From NCBI RefSeq assembly GCF_016741935.1, contig NZ_JAERRG010000008.1, forward strand, positions 1 through 64,000: DNA of 64,000 bases, in the 5' to 3' direction. The position numbers were made by a program, and so were the translations under genes. Below the pieces are notes generated by a model. The model searched no databases. It was given only the letters and a program-made list of their open reading frames with translations, and had not been told where the DNA came from. Below, one piece after another: positions 1-9,477 of this stretch (position 1 is the stretch's first letter; each line of letters starts with the position of its first letter). The DNA comes from Streptomyces endocoffeicus. Lineage in GTDB: Bacteria; Actinomycetota; Actinomycetes; Streptomycetales; Streptomycetaceae.

Positions 1-9
1 ATTTTGCAG

Positions 10-46
10 AGAGCCCTGCCGGGACTTCGGTTACCGGCAGGGCTCT
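10..46 (+). terminator. Intrinsic terminator of an upstream gene
   Basis: An 11-bp perfect stem (AGAGCCCTGCC at 10-20, its complement at 36-46), extendable to 13 bp, is followed by a T/C-rich run from 44 to 60. It probably ends a gene lying before the window. Confidence 0.75.
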
Positions 47-94
47 TCTCTTGTTGTGTTGCGAGCCACTCGGTGTTCATGTTGTCTGGGCACG

Positions 95-802
95 ATGCCG
101 CTCATGGGGACTCCTACGGATGAGCTGCTGCATGAGTTGACCCGGGCGCGTGTGCGACCGGGCGACGAGGTCATCGTGCCGTCCTACGGCACTCCCGAAG
201 CCGCGGAAGCGGTGCTGCTGGCCGGCGCCAGGCCGGTGTTCGTGGACATCGACGCCCATACCTACTGCATAGACCCGGCCGCGGTGGCCCAGGCGCTGAC
301 GCCCAGGACCGCGGCCATCGTGGCCATTCACACCTTCGGACATCCCGCCGACATGGCGGCCCTCACCGAGCTCGGCCAGCGGCACGGCGTGCTGGTGATC
401 GGACACGGGGCTGCCGGCGAGCCCGCCGGGGAGATACTGCGGCGGCAGGCCAACGCGGCTTATCTGGACGGAAAGCTGCGCGGCGTCCTCACGCCGCCTG
501 TCGCGCCCGGTGTGCAACACACCTACCAGCAATACGTCGTCCGGGTTCCCGGCAACGGCCGGCCGGACCGGGACGCCTTCGCCCGTACGCTGCGTTCTCG
601 CGGTGTCGTATGCCATGTACCCGTACAGACGCCCGCGCACCGCACCGCGCGCTTCCGGCGCGATCTATGGCTCGCGGAGACCGAGCGCGCGGCCGATGAG
701 TGCCTTGCGCTGCCCGTCGATCCGACCATGTCGCGGCGGGAGTTGCAGCGCGTGGTCTCGGCCTGCAACGCGCTGGGCGGGCTACTGCAGTCAGCCGCCT
801 GA
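95..802 (+). CDS. DegT/DnrJ/EryC1-like protein lacking the PLP-lysine segment
   Basis: This 235-aa protein resembles sugar aminotransferases of the DegT/DnrJ/EryC1/StrS family, which are normally about 370 aa. The N-terminal half has the family pattern GDEVIVPSYGT, ARPVFVDID, and a HTFGHPADM stretch. The C-terminal half has HTYQQYVVRV and a VCHVPVQTPAH stretch. Between residues of the type HGVLVIGHGAAG and RRQANAAYLDG the usual middle of about 100 residues is absent. That part carries the PLP-binding lysine, and the usual Glu-Asp of the cofactor-binding loop is also missing. It is therefore unlikely to be an active aminotransferase, and a regulatory or vestigial role is inference. No strong ribosome-binding site is visible. 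ATG at 95 was chosen; GTG at 56 and ATG at 104 are alternatives. It ends 60 bp before a tRNA gene. Confidence 0.75.
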   Translation: MPLMGTPTDELLHELTRARVRPGDEVIVPSYGTPEAAEAVLLAGARPVFVDIDAHTYCIDPAAVAQALTPRTAAIVAIHTFGHPADMAALTELGQRHGVLVIGHGAAGEPAGEILRRQANAAYLDGKLRGVLTPPVAPGVQHTYQQYVVRVPGNGRPDRDAFARTLRSRGVVCHVPVQTPAHRTARFRRDLWLAETERAADECLALPVDPTMSRRELQRVVSACNALGGLLQSAA

Positions 803-841
803 GCCACGGGGCGCGTGGTCGGGAGCGCACCCGGGTTCGGG

Positions 842-847
842 TATGAT
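842..847 (+). promoter_or_regulatory. Possible -10 element of the tRNA-Thr promoter
   Basis: TATGAT at 842-847 lies 15 bp before the mature tRNA 5' end. No convincing -35 element is visible 17-18 bp upstream, so this is tentative. Confidence 0.35.
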
Positions 848-862
848 CGATCTCGTCGACGC

Positions 863-935
863 GCCCCAATAGCTCAGTCGGCAGAGCGTCTCCATGGTAA
901 GGAGAAGGTCTACGGTTCGATTCCGTATTGGGGCT
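863..935 (+). tRNA. tRNA-Thr (anticodon GGU)
   Basis: A full 73-nt cloverleaf is visible. The acceptor stem is GCCCCAA (863-869) paired with TTGGGGC (928-934), with discriminator U at 935. A D-arm follows, then an anticodon stem TCTCC/GGAGA with the loop ATGGTAA, giving anticodon GGU (Thr, codon ACC). The T-arm is TACGG-TTCGATT-CCGTA. The 3' CCA is not encoded, as is common in Streptomyces. A strong hairpin follows seven bases later. No integrase or duplicated tRNA end is nearby, so the gene is not occupied as an attachment site. Confidence 0.95.
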
Positions 936-941
936 CTCCTG

Positions 942-973
942 CGAAGGCCCCCGCCAGGTGGCGGGGGCCTTCG
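942..973. terminator. Bidirectional terminator between tRNA-Thr and osaC
   Basis: A perfect 14-bp stem (942-955 with 960-973) has the 4-nt loop AGGT. It lies between the convergent tRNA and osaC and could serve both. Confidence 0.8.
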
Positions 974-1015
974 TCATGTTCGGGCATCGCCGGAGCCCGG
1001 CGATGCCCGGGCGCC

Positions 1016-3688
1016 TCAGGCGTCGGCGGGCTCGGGCTCCGGGACGCGCATCGCCAGGATCGCCATGTCGTCGGACGGCGGCTCCGCCGCGAACCGCTCG
1101 ACCGCCCGCAGCACCCGGGAGGCCACCGCGCCCGCCGTAAGGCCGGTGCAGGTCGTGAGGACGTCGATAAGGCCGTCGTCGCCGAGCATCCTGGTGCCCT
1201 CGCGCCGCTCCGTCACCCCGTCGGTGACGCACAGCAGCACATCGCCCGGGTCGAGCGTGATCGTCTGCTCGTACAGCTCGAGGTCCTCCATGACGCCGAG
1301 CAGCGGCTGGGGCTCGGCAGCCGCCTCGATGCTGCCGTCCTGGCGCAGCCGGAGCGGCAGCGGGTGTCCGGCGCAGACGACCTTGAGCACCGCGCTGCCG
1401 TCGTGCTGCGGCCACAACTCGCCGTAGAGGAGGGTCAGGAAGCGGCTGCGGGCGCCCTCGTCGAGGATCGCCGCGTTGAGCCGTTCCAGGACCGCCGGAC
1501 CGCCGAAGCCCTCGCGGGCGAGCAGCCGCAGGGCGTGCCGGGCGAGTCCGGTGACCGCGGCCGCCTCCGGTCCGGTGCCGCAGACGTCGCCGATGGCGAA
1601 GCCGTACGCCCCGTCGCGGATCGGGAAGAGGTCGTAGAAGTCGCCGCCGACCTCGTTGCCCTCGCCCGCCGCGCGGTAGATGACCTCGACCTCGACTCCG
1701 GGGACCTCGGGCTGCTCGGGCGGCAGCAGACTGCGCTGCAGGGACTGGCTGATGGCGGTGCGCTCCGAGTAGAGCCGCGCGTTGTCCAGCGCGAGCGCGG
1801 CCCGGCGGGAGAGGTCCTCGGCCAGCTCCAGGTTCTCCTGGCGGAAGTGTTCGTCGGTGGGCTTGCCGAGGATGAGCATGCCGATGACGCGGTTACGGGC
1901 CACCAGGGGCAGCACGACCGTCTCTCCGCCGACCGCCGAGGCGGTCGCGAGCGAGGCGCCGGGGCCGGAGGAGGGGCGGGCGGAGTCGCCGAGGCTGAGG
2001 CTGCGCAGCGAGGTGCGCAGGGCGGCGGCGTGGGCGGCGTCATAGGGGCCGGACCAGCCGCGGGCGCCGCCGGTTGGGACCTGCTCCGGTGGGTCGATCT
2101 TCATCAGCAGGGCCTTGAGCCCGTCGATGCGGTCCTCGTCCTCATGCAGAACGTACGACAGCTCGGGCTCGGACGCCTGGTCGGCGACCGTATAGACGGC
2201 GCACCAACTGGCCAGCGTGGGCACCGTCATCTGGGCCATGAGCGCCAGCGTCTGATCGCGGTCCAGGGTGCCCGCGAGGAGGTCGGACGCCTCGACGAGG
2301 AAGGACAGGGAGCCGCGGCGCAGCCGCTCCAGCTCGGTGAGGCGGGCGCGCTCGACGGCGAGGGCGATGCGGTCGGCGGCGAACTGCAGCCGCAGGGCCT
2401 CTTCGTTGCTGTAGCGGGCGGGGGACTCGGCGGCGACACCGAGCGAGCCGGTGAGCCGGCCCTCGACCTTCAGCGGGACGGTGACCACGGAACGCATCCC
2501 CGTGTTCACCAGCAGGGGTACGGCGCCGGGCACCGCGGACAGGTCCTCGTGGACGGCGGGCATCCGGGCCGAGCCGTAGCGCCCGGTGCCCGCTTCGACG
2601 GGGACGCGGGCGAAGCGCTGGCGGGCGGAGGGCAGCCCGGTGGAGGCGCGGACCTCCAGCTCGGTCTCGTCGTCGGTGGCGAGCAGCAGATAGGCGGCGT
2701 CGCCGTCGAGCATGTCGCGGGCCCGCTCGACGGTGCGCTGGAGCAGTCCGTCGAGGTCGTCGGGGGCCGGGGAGCCGATGAAGACTTCGAAGGCGTCGGT
2801 GGCCGGGCCCCGCTCGGCGGTTTCGGCGGTGTCCACGTTCGCACCGCGCATCGGGCTCTGGAGCACGGCGCGCTCGCGGTCGCGCACCAGCAGACAGACG
2901 GTGGACGGCTCGCCCTCGGCGTCGCGGACGCGCAGATGGGAGGCGTAGACGGGGGAGACCCGGCCGTCGGCGCCGCGGATGCCGTAGGAGCCCTCCCAGC
3001 GGGAGAGCAGGAGCGCCTCGGCGACGCCGGTGCTGGTGCCTGGGGTGTGCGGCCAGGCCGCGAGGTCGGTCAGCGGCTTGCCGATGATCTGCTCCGGTTG
3101 GTAACCGAACAGTTCCTGAGCGTCGTCGTTCCAGGCGCTGATCAGTCCGCCGCTGTCGACCTGGACGACGCCGACCCGGACCCGGGCGTCGGCGATGGGA
3201 AGGGCGCTGGAGGGCAGGGCGGGTCCGGCGGCCCGGGTGCCGGCCGGGCGGTCGGGGAAGTCGAGCTGGAACCATACCTGCTTGTGGGTCGCGGTGTACT
3301 CGACGCCCCAGCGGCCGGCGAGCGCGGCGCACAGCAGCAGACCGCGGCCACCCTCGCGGTCGGGGTGCCCGAAGTGGTGGCCGCCGTTGCTCTGCAGCGG
3401 GACCTCGCGCTCGGGGTAGCGGTCGGCGACCTCGACGCGCACGCCGGTGTCGGCGCGGATGCAGACCACATCGGCGGTGGTACCGGCGTGCACCACCGCG
3501 TTGGTGACAAGTTCGCTGGTCAGAACGACGGCGTCGTCCACGATGTCGGTGAGGCCCCACCCCTGGAGGGTGTCCCGGACAAAGGTGCGGGCGGCGGCGA
3601 CCGAGCGTCCCACCGGCTCGAAGGTGGCGGCTGCCCGCGCGGTGATCACAGGTCTCCTCATAAGTGTCTCGGCGATCTGCTCACCCAT
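1016..3688 (-). CDS. osaC: OsaC multidomain stress regulator (HATPase-PAS-GAF-PP2C)
   Basis: This 890-aa protein has four recognisable modules. An N-terminal anti-sigma-factor type ATPase domain (about 15-150) carries the N-box ELVTNAVVHA and a GGRGL motif. A PAS domain (about 180-290) follows, with the stretch ISAWNDDAQELFGY. One or two GAF-like domains (about 300-640) come next. A C-terminal SpoIIE-type PP2C phosphatase (about 660-885) has the stretches GNEVGGDFYDLF and CVTDGVTERR. In S. coelicolor, OsaC is known to restrain the sigma factor SigB after osmotic stress; transferring that role here is inference from domains and context. ATG at 3688 has GGAGGGG about 9 nt upstream. It is divergent from osaA, about 230 bp apart. 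Confidence 0.93.
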   Translation of the reverse strand: MGEQIAETLMRRPVITARAAATFEPVGRSVAAARTFVRDTLQGWGLTDIVDDAVVLTSELVTNAVVHAGTTADVVCIRADTGVRVEVADRYPEREVPLQSNGGHHFGHPDREGGRGLLLCAALAGRWGVEYTATHKQVWFQLDFPDRPAGTRAAGPALPSSALPIADARVRVGVVQVDSGGLISAWNDDAQELFGYQPEQIIGKPLTDLAAWPHTPGTSTGVAEALLLSRWEGSYGIRGADGRVSPVYASHLRVRDAEGEPSTVCLLVRDRERAVLQSPMRGANVDTAETAERGPATDAFEVFIGSPAPDDLDGLLQRTVERARDMLDGDAAYLLLATDDETELEVRASTGLPSARQRFARVPVEAGTGRYGSARMPAVHEDLSAVPGAVPLLVNTGMRSVVTVPLKVEGRLTGSLGVAAESPARYSNEEALRLQFAADRIALAVERARLTELERLRRGSLSFLVEASDLLAGTLDRDQTLALMAQMTVPTLASWCAVYTVADQASEPELSYVLHEDEDRIDGLKALLMKIDPPEQVPTGGARGWSGPYDAAHAAALRTSLRSLSLGDSARPSSGPGASLATASAVGGETVVLPLVARNRVIGMLILGKPTDEHFRQENLELAEDLSRRAALALDNARLYSERTAISQSLQRSLLPPEQPEVPGVEVEVIYRAAGEGNEVGGDFYDLFPIRDGAYGFAIGDVCGTGPEAAAVTGLARHALRLLAREGFGGPAVLERLNAAILDEGARSRFLTLLYGELWPQHDGSAVLKVVCAGHPLPLRLRQDGSIEAAAEPQPLLGVMEDLELYEQTITLDPGDVLLCVTDGVTERREGTRMLGDDGLIDVLTTCTGLTAGAVASRVLRAVERFAAEPPSDDMAILAMRVPEPEPADA

Positions 3689-3770
3689 GTCGCAGCGCCC
3701 CTCCGATGCCCTGGCCGGTTGCCAGGTTACTTACCACCGATGCCTTCGCGAATGCCGGTCGGCTCCGATT

Positions 3771-3804
3771 CCACCCAGAGGTGCCTTCTCCACCCAGAGG
3801 TGCC
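3771..3804 (+). repeat. 15-bp direct repeat in the osaC-osaA divergent region
   Basis: CCACCCAGAGGTGCC occurs at 3771-3785 and again at 3790-3804, a 19-bp period. It lies between the osaC start (3688) and the osaA start (3919). It may be a regulator site or a small duplication; its function is unknown. Confidence 0.7.
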
Positions 3805-3918
3805 CTCGGCGGTGTGGGATGCTGCCGAACTGTTATGGCCTGGTTGGGGCATGGTGAAACACTGGGGAAGCTGGAAGAAGAACCCGACGAGGACGGTCAA
3901 CCCTGCGGGAGGGACACG

Positions 3919-6900
3919 GTGGAGTCTGGCGCAGCGGCGCGGGCCACGAATACGCGCGCGAAAGGCGGACGGTCCCGGAGCAATGGGACGACCGAAGTGG
4001 ATACGGCGGCCCTGAACCGGCTGCTGACCGCGATGACGGCCATGCGGGACGGGAACTTCCGCAAGCGGCTCACGGTCTCGGGCGAGGGCGTGATGTCCGA
4101 GATCGCCGCGGTCTTCAACGAGGTCGCGGACCGCAATCTGCAGCTCACGGGCGAGCTGACCCGGGTGCGGCGGGTGGTCGGCCGCGAGGGCAAGCTCACC
4201 GAGCGGCTGGAGACCGGCGCCTGTGAGGGGCAGTGGGCCGCGGCCATTGACGCGTCCAACGCCCTGGTGGACGATCTCGTACGGCCGGTGTCCGAGGTGG
4301 GCCGGGTGCTGTCGGCGGTCGCCGAGGGCGACCTGGAGCAGCGCATGGACCTGCGGGCCCAGGGCTCCGACGGGTCGGCGCATCCCTTGCGGGGTGAGTT
4401 CCTGAAGGTGGGCCGCACGGTCAACGGCCTGGTGGATCAGCTCTCGGCGTTCACCGACGAGGTGACGCGGGTCGCGAGTGAGGTCGGCACCGAGGGCAAG
4501 CTGGGCGGTCAGGCCCGGGTGCGCGGAATGTCGGGTTCGTGGAAGGACCTCACGGAGTCCGTCAACACGATGGCCTCCCGGCTCACCGCTCAGGTGCGTG
4601 ACATCGCTCTCGTCACCACGGCGGTGGCCAAGGGTGATCTGTCCCGGAAGGTCACGGTTCATGTGTCCGGGGAGATGCTCGAGCTGAAGGAAACCGTCAA
4701 CACGATGGTGGACCAGCTCTCCTCCTTCGCCTCCGAGGTGACCAGGGTCGCCCGTGAGGTGGGCACCGAGGGCGAGCTCGGCGGCCAGGCGAAGGTGCCG
4801 GGCGTCGCGGGCGTCTGGAAGGACCTCACCGACTCCGTCAACCTCATGGCCGGGAACCTGACCGCGCAGGTGCGCGGGATCGCCCAGGTCACCACGGCGG
4901 TCGCCAACGGTGATCTGTCGCAGAAGGTCACGGTGAGCGCGCGCGGCGAGGTCGCGCAGCTGGCCGACACGATCAACACCATGACCGAGACGCTGCGCAC
5001 CTTCGCGGACGAGGTCACGCGGGTGGCCAGTGAGGTCGGCGCCGAGGGGCTGCTGGGCGGTCAGGCGCAGGTGCCGGGTGCGGCGGGGACGTGGAAGGAT
5101 CTCACCGATTCGGTGAACACCGCGTTCCGGAACCTCACCGCGCAGGTGCGGGACATCGCCCAGGTGACGACGGCGGTGGCGAACGGCGATCTGTCCCAGA
5201 AGGTCACGGTCGATGTGGCCGGGGAGATGCTGGAGCTGAAGAACACCGTCAACACGATGGTGGACCAGCTGCAGTCGTTCGGCGCCGAGGTGACGCGGGT
5301 CGCCCGGGAGATCGGCGTCGAGGGTGAGCTGGGTGGCCAGGCGCAGGTGCCGGGCGCGGCGGGGACGTGGAAGGACCTCACCGACTCGGTGAACACCGCC
5401 TTCCGGAACCTCACCGGACAGGTGCGCAACATCGCCCAGGTGACCACGGCGGTGGCGAACGGCGACCTGTCGCAGAAGGTCACCGTCGACGTCTCCGGGG
5501 AGATGCTCAAGCTGAAGAACACCGTGAACACCATGGTGGACCAGCTGTCCTCGTTCGCCGACCAGGTCACCAGGATGGCGCGGGACGTGGGCACCGAGGG
5601 CCGGCTGGGCGGCCAGGCCCGGGTGGACGGGGTCAGCGGCGTCTGGGCGGACCTGACCGACTCCGTGAACTCCATGGCCGGGAACCTGACGGCGCAGGTG
5701 CGCGGTATCGCCCAGGTGACGACGGCGGTCGCGCGTGGCGATCTGTCGCAGAAGATCGAGGTGGACGCGCGCGGCGAGATCCTGGAGCTGAAGAACACCA
5801 TCAACACGATGGTCGACCAGCTCTCCGACTTCGCCGAGCAGGTGACCCGGGTCGCCCGCGAGGTGGGTACGGACGGCAGGCTGGGCGGTCAGGCGCAGGT
5901 GCCCGGTGTGGCGGGCGTCTGGCGCGATCTGACCGACTCGGTGAACGGCATGGCGGGCAACCTGACCGCCCAGGTGCGCAATATCGCGCAGGTGGCCACG
6001 GCGGTCGCGCGCGGTGACCTCTCCCAGAAGATCGACGTCGATGCGCGCGGCGAGATCCTGGAGCTGAAGAACACTCTGAACACGATGGTCGACCAGCTGT
6101 CGTCCTTCGCGGAGGAGGTCACCAGGGTCGCCCGCGAGGTGGGCACCGAGGGGCAGTTGGGCGGCCAGGCCGAGGTGCAGGGCGTCTCCGGGACGTGGAA
6201 GGACCTCACCCAGTCCGTCAACAGCATGGCCAACAACCTGACGTCCCAGGTGCGTTCGATCGCGGAGGTGACGACGGCGGTCGCCAAGGGCGATCTGTCG
6301 AAGAAGATCACCGTCGATGCCAAGGGCGAGATCCTCGAGCTGGTCACCACGGTGAACACGATGGTGGATCAGCTGTCGTCGTTCGCCGAGCAGGTCACCC
6401 GGGTGGCCCGTGAGGTGGGTACCGAGGGGCAGTTGGGCGGTCAGGCGCGGGTTCCGGGCGTGACCGGTATCTGGAAGGACCTGAGCAACAACGTCAACCT
6501 GATGGCCAATAACCTGACCATCCAGGTGCGGAACATCTCGCAGGTCTCGGCCGCGGTCGCCAACGGCGATCTGACGAAGAAGGTGACGGTCGAGGCGCGC
6601 GGCGAGGTCGCGGCGCTGGCCGACACCGTCAACACGATGGTGACGACGCTGTCCTCGTTCGCCGACGAGGTCACCCGAGTGGCCCGCGAGGTGGGCACGG
6701 ACGGCATCCTGGGCGGACAGGCCCGGGTGCCCGGCGTCTCGGGGACGTGGAAGGACCTCACCGACTCGGTGAACGGCATGGCGTCCAACCTGACCGGCCA
6801 GGTCCGCAACATCGCGATGGTCACCACGGCCATCGCCCAGGGTGATCTGACCAAGAAGATCGACATCGAGGCACGCGGCGAGATCCTCGAGCTGAAGACG

Positions 6901-9477
6901 ACCATCAACACGATGGTGGACCAGCTGTCGTCGTTCGCCGACCAGGTGACCCGGGTGGCCCGCGAGGTGGGCACCGAGGGCCAGTTGGGCGGCCAGGCGC
7001 GGGTGCGGGACGTGGCCGGCACCTGGAAGGACCTGACCGAGTCGGTGAACGAGATGGCCGGGAACCTGACCCGTCAGGTGCGCGCCATCGCCGAGGTGGC
7101 CACCGCGGTGACCCGCGGTGATCTCAACCTCAAGATCGACGTGGACGCCTCCGGCGAGATCCAGGTCCTCCAGGACCACATCAACACCATGATCGCCAAC
7201 CTGCGCGAGACCACGCTCGCCAACAAGGAGCAGGACTGGCTCAAGGGCAACCTGGCCCGGATCTCCGGTCTGATGCAGGGCCGTCGCGACCTGGAGGACG
7301 TCGCCCGGCTGATCATGAGCGAGCTGACCCCGGTGGTCTCCGCCCAGCACGGTGCGTTCTTCCTGGCCGTACCGCCCGGCGAGGGCACCGAGGTGGTCGC
7401 GGACAGCACCTCCGGCGACGGCTACGAGCTGCTGCTGGTCGGTTCCTACGGCTACACCCAGGGTTCGATGCCCAACCGCTTCAAGCCCGGTGAGACGCTG
7501 ATCGGCACGGTCGCCGAGGAGAAGCGCCCGATCCTGGTGGAGAACGTGCCACCGGGCTATCTCAAGATCGCCTCGGGGCTCGGCGAGGCGGCTCCGGCCC
7601 ATGTGATCGTGTTGCCGGTGCTCTTCGAGGGGCAGCTGCTGGGCGTGATCGAGCTGGCGTCGTTCCAGCCGTTCGCCCAGATCCAGAAGGACTTCCTCAA
7701 CCAGATCGCCGAGATGATCGGCACCAGCGTCAACACCATCAGCGTCAACACCAAGACCGAGGTGCTGCTGAAGCAGTCGCAGGAGCTGACCGAGCAGCTT
7801 CGGGAGCGGTCGGCCGAGCTGGAGAACCGGCAGAAGGCCCTCCAGTCGTCCAACGCGGAGCTGGAGGAGAAGTCCGAGCGGCTGGCCCGCCAGAACCGCG
7901 ACATCGAGGTCAAGAACACCGAGATCGAGGAAGCCCGGCAGGTGCTGGAGGAGCGCGCCGAGCAGCTCGCCGTCTCGATGCGCTACAAGAGCGAGTTCCT
8001 GGCGAACATGTCGCACGAGCTGCGCACACCGCTCAACTCGCTGCTGATCCTGGCCAAGCTGCTCGCCGACAACGCCGACGGCAACCTCTCGCCGAAGCAG
8101 GTGGAGTTCGCCGAGACCATCCACGGCGCGGGCTCGGACCTGCTGCAGCTGATCAACGACATCCTGGACCTGTCGAAGGTCGAGGCGGGCAAGATGGACG
8201 TCAGCCCGACCCGTATCGCCCTGGTCCAGCTCGTCGACTATGTGGAGGCCACCTTCCGGCCGCTGACCGCGGAGAAGGGCCTGGACTTCTCCGTAAGGGT
8301 GTCGCCGGAGCTCCCGGCGACGCTGCACACCGACGAGCAGCGGCTGCTGCAGGTGCTGCGCAATCTGCTGTCCAACGCGGTGAAGTTCACCGACAGCGGC
8401 GCCGTGGAGCTGGTCATCCGGCCGGCGGGCGCGGATGTGCCGCACGCCATCCGGGAGCAGTTGCTGGAGCACGGCGCGCTGCGCGACGCGGACGCCGAGA
8501 TGATCGCCTTCTCGGTGACCGACACCGGTATCGGCATCGCGGCGAGCAAGATGCGAGTGATCTTCGAGGCGTTCAAGCAGGCCGACGGCACCACCAGCCG
8601 TAAGTACGGCGGCACCGGGCTGGGCCTGTCCATCAGCCGGGAGATCGCCCGGCTGCTGGGCGGCGAGATCCACGCGGCCAGCGAGCCGGGCCGTGGCTCG
8701 ACGTTCACGCTCTACCTGCCGCTGCACCCCAGCGAGCTGCCGCCCCAGGGCTACCCGCAGCTCGCCCCGAGCAGTTCGGCCCCGCTGGCGCTCGAGGCGT
8801 TCCCCAGCGCCGTGGAGGAGACCACGGAGAACGGTGCAGCGGCGGAGCGGGAGGAGGCCGCACAGGACGCCTCCGACGGCTCTCCGGCGGCGCGCGGCCG
8901 TGGCGGCTCCGGGCTGTTCCGGCGGCGTCAGCGGGCCGAGCAGGAGGCGTTGCGCGCCGACGCGGAGCAGGCCCCGCCGCAGCCGGAGACGGAGTTGGGC
9001 GCCCGGTCGGCGGGCCGCCGACCGGGACGGCAGGCGCAGGCCCCCGAGCCGTGGCTGCTGGGCGGCCAGGACCTGGTGGCCCCGGAGCCGGTGGGCGGCT
9101 TCCACGGCGAAAAGGTGTTGATCGTCGACGACGACATCCGTAATGTCTTCGCGCTGACCAGCGTGCTGGAACAGCACGGGCTGCAGGTGCTGTACGCGGA
9201 GAACGGCCGGGAGGGCATCGAGGTCCTGGAGCAGCACGACGACGTCGTACTGGTCCTGATGGACATCATGATGCCGGAGATGGACGGCTACGCCACGACG
9301 GCCGCGATCCGCAGGATGCCGCAGTTCGCCGGGCTGCCGATCATCGCCCTCACCGCGAAGGCGATGAAGGGCGACCGGGAGAAGAGCATCGAAGCGGGCG
9401 CGTCGGACTACGTCACCAAGCCGGTCGACACCGATCATCTCCTTACCGTGATGGAGCAGTGGATGTCGGTGGAGTGA
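3919..9477 (+). CDS. osaA: OsaA hybrid histidine kinase with a large HAMP array
   Basis: This 1852-aa cytoplasmic hybrid sensor kinase has no membrane segment. Residues about 25-1110 consist of about twelve HAMP-type modules with the recurring pattern VTTAVA.GDLSQKV and VNTMVDQL. A GAF domain (about 1117-1273) and a coiled coil (about 1277-1355) follow. The HisKA box SEFLANMSHELRTP carries the phospho-accepting His near 1366. The HATPase domain (about 1478-1601) has DTGIGIA and GGTGLGLS. A low-complexity linker leads to a receiver domain (about 1732-1850) with MDIMMPEMDG and Asp near 1782. GTG at 3919 is chosen because GGGAGGGAC precedes it. In S. coelicolor, OsaAB is needed for osmoadaptation. 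osaB follows after 274 bp. Confidence 0.95.
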   Translation: MESGAAARATNTRAKGGRSRSNGTTEVDTAALNRLLTAMTAMRDGNFRKRLTVSGEGVMSEIAAVFNEVADRNLQLTGELTRVRRVVGREGKLTERLETGACEGQWAAAIDASNALVDDLVRPVSEVGRVLSAVAEGDLEQRMDLRAQGSDGSAHPLRGEFLKVGRTVNGLVDQLSAFTDEVTRVASEVGTEGKLGGQARVRGMSGSWKDLTESVNTMASRLTAQVRDIALVTTAVAKGDLSRKVTVHVSGEMLELKETVNTMVDQLSSFASEVTRVAREVGTEGELGGQAKVPGVAGVWKDLTDSVNLMAGNLTAQVRGIAQVTTAVANGDLSQKVTVSARGEVAQLADTINTMTETLRTFADEVTRVASEVGAEGLLGGQAQVPGAAGTWKDLTDSVNTAFRNLTAQVRDIAQVTTAVANGDLSQKVTVDVAGEMLELKNTVNTMVDQLQSFGAEVTRVAREIGVEGELGGQAQVPGAAGTWKDLTDSVNTAFRNLTGQVRNIAQVTTAVANGDLSQKVTVDVSGEMLKLKNTVNTMVDQLSSFADQVTRMARDVGTEGRLGGQARVDGVSGVWADLTDSVNSMAGNLTAQVRGIAQVTTAVARGDLSQKIEVDARGEILELKNTINTMVDQLSDFAEQVTRVAREVGTDGRLGGQAQVPGVAGVWRDLTDSVNGMAGNLTAQVRNIAQVATAVARGDLSQKIDVDARGEILELKNTLNTMVDQLSSFAEEVTRVAREVGTEGQLGGQAEVQGVSGTWKDLTQSVNSMANNLTSQVRSIAEVTTAVAKGDLSKKITVDAKGEILELVTTVNTMVDQLSSFAEQVTRVAREVGTEGQLGGQARVPGVTGIWKDLSNNVNLMANNLTIQVRNISQVSAAVANGDLTKKVTVEARGEVAALADTVNTMVTTLSSFADEVTRVAREVGTDGILGGQARVPGVSGTWKDLTDSVNGMASNLTGQVRNIAMVTTAIAQGDLTKKIDIEARGEILELKTTINTMVDQLSSFADQVTRVAREVGTEGQLGGQARVRDVAGTWKDLTESVNEMAGNLTRQVRAIAEVATAVTRGDLNLKIDVDASGEIQVLQDHINTMIANLRETTLANKEQDWLKGNLARISGLMQGRRDLEDVARLIMSELTPVVSAQHGAFFLAVPPGEGTEVVADSTSGDGYELLLVGSYGYTQGSMPNRFKPGETLIGTVAEEKRPILVENVPPGYLKIASGLGEAAPAHVIVLPVLFEGQLLGVIELASFQPFAQIQKDFLNQIAEMIGTSVNTISVNTKTEVLLKQSQELTEQLRERSAELENRQKALQSSNAELEEKSERLARQNRDIEVKNTEIEEARQVLEERAEQLAVSMRYKSEFLANMSHELRTPLNSLLILAKLLADNADGNLSPKQVEFAETIHGAGSDLLQLINDILDLSKVEAGKMDVSPTRIALVQLVDYVEATFRPLTAEKGLDFSVRVSPELPATLHTDEQRLLQVLRNLLSNAVKFTDSGAVELVIRPAGADVPHAIREQLLEHGALRDADAEMIAFSVTDTGIGIAASKMRVIFEAFKQADGTTSRKYGGTGLGLSISREIARLLGGEIHAASEPGRGSTFTLYLPLHPSELPPQGYPQLAPSSSAPLALEAFPSAVEETTENGAAAEREEAAQDASDGSPAARGRGGSGLFRRRQRAEQEALRADAEQAPPQPETELGARSAGRRPGRQAQAPEPWLLGGQDLVAPEPVGGFHGEKVLIVDDDIRNVFALTSVLEQHGLQVLYAENGREGIEVLEQHDDVVLVLMDIMMPEMDGYATTAAIRRMPQFAGLPIIALTAKAMKGDREKSIEAGASDYVTKPVDTDHLLTVMEQWMSVE
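4129..7230 (+). repeat. Tandem HAMP-coding repeats, 276-bp period
   Basis: The codons equivalent to the last part of each HAMP module begin at 4429, 4705, 4981, 5257, 5533, 5809, 6085, 6361, 6637, 6913 and 7189, an exact 276-bp (92-residue) period with no indels. One more, less regular module precedes them from about 4040. The third and fourth canonical units share the variant NTAFRNLT and are very similar at DNA level, suggesting a recent duplication or gene conversion. Confidence 0.9.

Noticed and set aside
863..935. tRNA-Thr as the attachment site of an integrated element
   Set aside because: No integrase and no duplicated tRNA 3' end nearby; flanking genes follow the conserved Streptomyces order.
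815..4015. Long plus-strand open frame across osaC
   Set aside because: It runs through a tRNA gene and is low-complexity Gly/Ala/Val; osaC on the minus strand has complete domains.
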